NCBI GenBank assembly: GCA_015486095.1
Contig: WFSK01000037.1
Span: 1-10,427 of the forward strand
Direction of reading: 5' to 3'
Length of the DNA stretch: 10,427 nucleotides
Source: Thermotogae bacterium
GTDB taxonomy: Bacteria > Thermotogota > Thermotogae > B3-G13
Part shown: positions 7,358 to 10,427 of the stretch, one piece after another
Layout: every line of letters begins with the position of its first letter
How positions within the stretch are numbered: position 1 is the stretch's first letter
Notes under the pieces: model-generated
Told to the model about the DNA's origin: nothing
Databases searched by the model: none
Seen by the model: only the letters and a program-made list of their open reading frames with translations
Made by a program: the position numbers and the translations under genes

Positions 7358-7387
7358 TTTGTACTTATTTTGTACTTGATTTTGTAC
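7358..7387. repeat. Three direct repeats of TTTGTAC at 11-12 bp spacing, putative operator
   Basis: On the plus strand TTTGTAC occurs at 7358-7364, 7369-7375 and 7381-7387, the first two followed by TT. As minus-strand GTACAAA, the set lies at about +1 to +30 of the leftward zinc-finger gene transcript and spans the -35 box (7376-7381) of the rightward promoter. Spacing of about one helical turn puts all copies on one face of the DNA. A protein bound here could act on both promoters. The repeats are certain; the operator role is inferred. Confidence 0.65.
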
Positions 7388-7403
7388 ACAGATATGATAT
7401 AAT
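7376..7403 (+). promoter_or_regulatory. Rightward promoter candidate for znuA
   Basis: TTGATT (7376-7381), a 16-base spacer and a perfect TATAAT (7398-7403). Transcription would start near 7410 and leave a leader of almost 200 bases before the znuA ATG at 7606. The leader contains an AAGGAGGTG site (7422-7430) with no start codon behind it and one 16-codon Cys/His-rich ORF. The -10 box overlaps the -10 box of the leftward promoter by two bases. Confidence 0.55.
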
Positions 7404-7423
7404 AATACAAAGTTATATGTCAA
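7394..7423 (-). promoter_or_regulatory. Leftward promoter of the zinc-finger gene
   Basis: On the minus strand TTGACA (7423-7418), 18 bases, then TATCAT (7399-7394), five of six in the -10. The start should be near 7387, inside the first GTACAAA repeat, giving a leader of about 69 bases to the ATG at 7318. It may also feed rocA. Because its -10 overlaps that of the znuA promoter, polymerase should not occupy both at once. Confidence 0.6.
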
Positions 7424-7605
7424 GGAGGTGTTTTTAAGGTCCATATATAAATAAAAAGATAATAGATTACGTCGAAAGGATTGCCGTATACACATTGTGA
7501 TGAAGAATGAAGATTTTATGTTATGCTGTTTTGCTCATACTCACTCTTGAGGCGGCAGTGTTGTTGTTTTTCTATCTGAAAAGATGTCTGGACGAGGTGT
7601 TCCTT

Positions 7606-8442
7606 ATGAAGAGATATACAATTTTGACCATAGTATTTTTGTTCATAGTCTTGTATTCTTTTGGGAAACTCTCAATCGTGACGACCATACCTCCCCTTGG
7701 ATATGCGATCCGAGAGATAGGGGGAGATACAGTTAAGGTCAATATACTCGTAAAAGCAGGAGACAATCCTCATACTTATGCTCCTACCCCAGCAGAATTA
7801 TTGAGGATCTCGAAAGCTTCGGGCTTCGTAGCGTTAGGGCTGGGGATGGATGACTGGATCACCGATAAAGTCAGATCTATAAATTCATCTTTGCCTGTAC
7901 TCAACGTATCCGATGGACTCTCCCATCTGGTTATAGGGAAGGCAAATGCGTATAATCCTCACATATGGCTCGATGTTAAGTTATACGAGTTAATATGTGT
8001 GAATATATGTGATTTCTTGATGAAACTCGATCCAAGGGATGATCTTGTTTTTGCTAAAAATCTGGGAAGACTTCTCGTAAAATTGAACTCTCTTGACTCA
8101 CAACTGAGAAACGAGCTCATGCCGATAAAGGGACGTGATTTCATCGCGCAACATCCTGCCTGGGATTACTTCGCACGTGCTTATGGCCTTGGCAAAGAAT
8201 ATTTCCTTGAAACAGGAGCAGGAGGAAGTATAGGTCCAAAGAGTTATAAAAAGATATTGGATATAATAAAGAAAGAACATATAAAGGCAATAATCGGAGA
8301 CCTCGTGACACCATCTAAACTCACTGAATCCGTAGCAGCCGAGGCCCATGTTGATATAGTAAAATTGAATCCCATTTCTACTTTTGATTACTTCGAATTG
8401 CTCGAAGGCATAGCCAACGGATTCTTGAAGGCTCTCAAATGA
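7606..8442 (+). CDS. znuA: Zinc-type ABC importer substrate-binding protein (cluster A-I, ZnuA-like)
   Basis: This 278-residue extracytoplasmic protein captures metal ions and delivers them to the ZnuB/ZnuC transporter. It begins MKRYTILTIVFLFIVLYSFG, a signal peptide or N-terminal anchor without a lipobox Cys. Candidate ligands are H56 (DNPHTYAPTPAE), H119 (NPHIWLD) and H183 (AQHPAWDYFARAYGL), with an acidic residue near D261 as a possible fourth. His at the third position is typical of zinc proteins, while Mn/Fe members such as PsaA have Glu there. The loop before H119 is short and lacks the His-rich insert of many ZnuA proteins. I chose ATG at 7606 because GAGGTG lies six bases upstream and the signal peptide starts there. 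An in-frame ATG at 7507 would prepend a second hydrophobic segment without a good ribosome site. znuC follows after 95 bases. Zinc is the likeliest substrate, manganese or iron less so. Confidence 0.9.
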   Translation: MKRYTILTIVFLFIVLYSFGKLSIVTTIPPLGYAIREIGGDTVKVNILVKAGDNPHTYAPTPAELLRISKASGFVALGLGMDDWITDKVRSINSSLPVLNVSDGLSHLVIGKANAYNPHIWLDVKLYELICVNICDFLMKLDPRDDLVFAKNLGRLLVKLNSLDSQLRNELMPIKGRDFIAQHPAWDYFARAYGLGKEYFLETGAGGSIGPKSYKKILDIIKKEHIKAIIGDLVTPSKLTESVAAEAHVDIVKLNPISTFDYFELLEGIANGFLKALK

Positions 8443-8451
8443 ATATGTAAT

Positions 8452-8472
8452 GGGGATTAATGAAACTTCCCC
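8452..8472 (+). other. Small hairpin between znuA and znuC
   Basis: GGGGA pairs with TCCCC around an 11-base loop, 10 bases after the znuA stop and followed by only three T. It is too weak for a confident terminator. It could protect the 3' end of the znuA message and let the binding protein be made in excess over ZnuC and ZnuB, as is common in ABC importer operons. No strong separate promoter was seen in the remaining 65 bases before znuC. Confidence 0.3.
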
Positions 8473-8537
8473 TTTGAGAATGAATCTGTGTTGTAACAAA
8501 CTTTCTTAGCTTAAATACTGATGGGTGGTGATCTGGA

Positions 8538-9296
8538 ATGGATAGATATGCACTAATATTAGATTCGGTTTCCGTTCGTTACGGAGAGAAAGAGGCGATA
8601 GCGAACGTTTCGATGAAATTGGAAAAGGGAAAATTACATGTTTTGATGGGACCAAACGGTGGCGGTAAGACAACCTTAATTCGAGCAATCGCCGGTCTTG
8701 TTCCCTTTAAGGGGAAGATAAAGATCTACGGAATCGAATCACATGAGTATCTTAAAAGACATTCGATAGGATATCTTGCCCAACGTGGGGAGACGGTATA
8801 TGATTTTCCGATGACTGCCATCGAAGTGGTAGAAATGGGTAGATACGGTACCAAGGAATCTCGTAAATTGAGAAGAGAAAAGGCAATGAAATTTCTTGAA
8901 GAGGTTAATATGGAGACATATGCACATGTCCCAATAGGAGAGCTCAGCGGAGGCCAGCAGCAAAGGGTATTACTTGCTCGTGCGCTTGCTACTGAATCGA
9001 AACTAATGCTGTTGGATGAACCTCTTACTGGCATGGACTCGAGGGCTCAATCGAGATTTTATAGGATGCTCAATTCCTTGAGAGCAAGACATGCTCTCAC
9101 CATACTTATAGCCAGTCACGATATGGGATTCACGACGGCATATGCCGAAAACATCATGTGTATAAACAAAACGATGGTATCACGTGAGTGTATAGCAAAA
9201 TTACTCGCTGAGCCCGAAATAAAGGAACTCTACGGACCTAACATACATCTTGTAAAACACTATCATCTACCCCAGGAGGAAGATAATGATGTTTGA
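8538..9296 (+). CDS. znuC: Metal ABC importer ATPase (ZnuC-like)
   Basis: This 252-residue cytoplasmic ATPase drives the ZnuB permease. All nucleotide-binding elements are present: Walker A GPNGGGKT (38-45), Q-loop YLAQRG with Q82, signature LSGGQQQR (136-143), Walker B LMLLDEP (156-162), D-loop GMD, and the switch histidine in ASHD (H194). Length and motif spacing fit the zinc/manganese importer ATPases. The C-terminus carries three histidines close together (H237, H241, H243), in a region that is often His-rich in this group. ATG at 8538 follows a GGTGGTGATC ribosome site. The end overlaps znuB by 11 bases, so the two are translationally coupled. Substrate is assigned from the neighbouring ZnuA rather than from this protein. 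Confidence 0.94.
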   Translation: MDRYALILDSVSVRYGEKEAIANVSMKLEKGKLHVLMGPNGGGKTTLIRAIAGLVPFKGKIKIYGIESHEYLKRHSIGYLAQRGETVYDFPMTAIEVVEMGRYGTKESRKLRREKAMKFLEEVNMETYAHVPIGELSGGQQQRVLLARALATESKLMLLDEPLTGMDSRAQSRFYRMLNSLRARHALTILIASHDMGFTTAYAENIMCINKTMVSRECIAKLLAEPEIKELYGPNIHLVKHYHLPQEEDNDV

Positions 9297-10137
9297 ATTT
9301 TTAAATTATAGCTTTATGGAACGGGCAATCGTTGCTGGAACATTGGTAGCGATCATCACGGGCATCGTTGGTCCATTTCTGGTTTTCAGAAAGATGTCTT
9401 TTATGGGTGCTGGACTTTCTCATGGGGCTCTGGCTGGTATAGCTCTTGGAATAATCCTTGGGCTCTCACCTACATTGATGTCAGTTTTAATCGTGATGGG
9501 TTTGGGCTTTCTCATAGGTTTGGTTAGCAGAACGGGAAAAATATCGGAAGACTCCGCGATCGGGACAGTATATACATTCTTTATGGCATTGGGTATATTT
9601 TTAATAAACCTTTCGAAAGGGTACCATATAAACATAATGGGATACTTGTTTGGAGATATCCTTGCTATATCGAAATACGATATACTCTTTGCACTAATAG
9701 TTCTTATCGTCGTGTTGGTTTGGTTGATACTTCGTGGACGTGCCATGCTTTATCTAACCTTCGATGAAGATTTTGCAAAAATCACTGGTGTACCTATAGG
9801 ATGGGACTATTATATCTTCATGGTAATAACTTCGTTATCCATCATAACCGTAGTAAAACTCGTAGGAGTTGTACTTGCAGGGTCTATCCTGATAGTTCCT
9901 TCTGCCAGTGCTAAGATGTTATCGAAGAGTTTTATGAAGATAATAGCGATATCCGTTATATCTGGAATAATTTCTATATTTTCAGGAATAGCATTTTCAT
10001 ATTATTTAAATACTTCTTCAGGGCCATCCATAGTCTTCTTTGTCACAGCTTTCTTCCTTTGTGTGCTCCTATGGCAATTCGGTAGTAACACGACTTCAAG
10101 AAAAGTGAAAATCAAATCACCATCATCCAGGCCATAA
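9286..10137 (+). CDS. znuB: Metal ABC importer permease (ZnuB-like, ABC-3 family)
   Basis: This 283-residue integral membrane protein forms the metal channel with ZnuC at its cytoplasmic face. Hydrophobic stretches suggest about seven or eight transmembrane helices. Family hallmarks are the segment MSFMGAGLSHGALAGIALG (from residue 37, with H46 on the conserved SH motif), LFGDILAIS midway, and AGSILIVPSASAKML near the fifth or sixth helix. The C-terminus is a short basic, polar tail (SRKVKIKSPSSRP). The first ATG at 9286 has AGGAGG six bases upstream and is preferred over the adjacent ATG at 9289. Overlap with znuC shows they belong to one operon. No terminator was found after the stop. Confidence 0.93.
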   Translation: MMFEFLNYSFMERAIVAGTLVAIITGIVGPFLVFRKMSFMGAGLSHGALAGIALGIILGLSPTLMSVLIVMGLGFLIGLVSRTGKISEDSAIGTVYTFFMALGIFLINLSKGYHINIMGYLFGDILAISKYDILFALIVLIVVLVWLILRGRAMLYLTFDEDFAKITGVPIGWDYYIFMVITSLSIITVVKLVGVVLAGSILIVPSASAKMLSKSFMKIIAISVISGIISIFSGIAFSYYLNTSSGPSIVFFVTAFFLCVLLWQFGSNTTSRKVKIKSPSSRP

Positions 10138-10427
10138 ATCTCCATGAGATGCTGTACCGCATTTCCTGTCAGGTTGAAGGCATAACTTGGTAACGAGTAT
10201 TGTGAGGCAAAATCTATCAATGTCAAGACACAATGCCCGGGATACACTCGAGCAAATGACACTTTCATTTTGGCAAAGTTGCCTGAGAGGCTCTATGTCA
10301 AACTGTGTTGATGAAGATCTAAGCAAGACGATAGGAGGCATATCTCGATGTGCGAGTGCTGTGAACGGTTGTGAAGCTGGAGGAAGGTAGCATATTGGCG
10401 AAAAACAGGATGTTTTGAGTGCATCGG
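10138..10427. other. Region with no identifiable gene
   Basis: These 290 bases after znuB hold no ORF that resembles a family I know. All three plus frames are broken by stops within 70 codons, and the minus-strand ORF of 88 codons (10002-10268) lacks a ribosome site and overlaps the znuB end. Near the right edge there is a good ribosome site with a very short Cys-rich ORF (10348-10374). No T-tailed terminator hairpin was seen. It may be untranslated trailer, a degraded gene or the leader of a gene outside the window. Confidence 0.5.
10348..10374 (+). CDS. Candidate 8-residue Cys-rich ORF (MCECCERL), leader or broken gene start
   Basis: AGGAGG at 10333-10338 is followed by nine bases and ATG, then TGC GAG TGC TGT GAA CGG TTG and TGA. 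Three of eight residues are Cys. The TGA overlaps a GTG (10371) that opens 15 more codons in another frame, and the TGA of that ORF is followed at once by GTG at 10419, which runs off the window. This could be a coupled leader, a frameshifted gene start or coincidence. I recognise no family. Confidence 0.2.
   Translation: MCECCERL

Noticed and set aside
7394..7440. Zur or Fur box in the znuA promoter
   Set aside because: I saw AT-rich sequence but no convincing inverted repeat of the Fur-family type; the only clear repeats are the direct TTTGTAC copies.
7319..7495. N-terminal extension of the zinc-finger ORF up to 7495
   Set aside because: It would cross the promoter and repeats and has no start with a good ribosome site; the ATG at 7318 has GGAGG six bases upstream.
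7507..7605. Earlier znuA start at 7507
   Set aside because: It would place a second hydrophobic segment before a normal signal peptide, with no good ribosome site; ATG at 7606 has GAGGTG at the right distance.
10002..10268. 88-codon minus-strand ORF (starts MKVSFARVYPGHC)
   Set aside because: Its composition looks protein-like, but it has no ribosome site, overlaps the znuB end by over 130 bases and matches no family I know.
10372..10374. In-frame TGA after MCECCERL as a selenocysteine codon
   Set aside because: No SECIS-like hairpin was evident just downstream, and the continuing frame shows no known selenoprotein motif.
10187..10390. 67-codon plus-strand ORF after znuB
   Set aside because: There is no ribosome site or recognisable motif, and another frame here has better initiation signals.

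Overview
The window looks like chromosomal core DNA of an AT-leaning (clearly below 50% GC by eye), probably anaerobic and possibly thermophilic bacterium. A Thermotogota-like host would fit the mix of monomeric formate-THF ligase, Mrp ATPase, RocA and a metal ABC importer, with dense gene packing and strong GGAGG-type ribosome sites. The phylum is inference only; no rRNA or lineage marker is present.

Positions 1-5280 read leftward on the minus strand from one near-consensus promoter (TTGACA-N17-TAAAAT, 5251-5279). In transcription order they hold ndk (nucleoside diphosphate kinase), tRNA-Val(GAC), a large six-hairpin glycosidase-like protein, mrp (Fe-S carrier ATPase) and fhs (formate-tetrahydrofolate ligase, cut by the left edge). 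The packing is extreme. The ndk stop codon lies inside the tRNA, a 10-bp hairpin begins at the first base after the tRNA CCA, the next ORF starts directly below that hairpin, and the last two intergenic gaps are 6 and 4 bases.

Positions 5416-7318, also minus strand, hold rocA (glutamate-semialdehyde / pyrroline-5-carboxylate dehydrogenase, proline and arginine catabolism). Upstream of it is an 82-residue protein that joins one classical C2H2 zinc finger to a leucine zipper. The rocA start is odd: the well-spaced start codon behind its AGGAGG site appears to be ATT.

Positions 7319-7605 are a divergent control region. It has back-to-back promoters whose -10 boxes overlap and three direct repeats (TTTGTAC on the plus strand, GTACAAA on the minus strand) 11-12 bp apart. 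The repeats cover the -35 box of the rightward promoter and the transcription start of the leftward one.

Positions 7606-10137, plus strand, hold a zinc-type ABC importer: znuA (binding protein), znuC (ATPase) and znuB (permease). ZnuA captures the metal outside the membrane, ZnuB forms the channel and ZnuC powers it. The most interesting idea in the window is that the divergent zinc-finger/leucine-zipper protein regulates this importer through the repeats. That would make it a zinc sensor unrelated to Zur, AdcR or MntR. This is inference from gene position and sequence, not shown.

Positions 10138-10427 contain no gene I can identify, only a chain of very short Cys-containing ORFs near the right edge.
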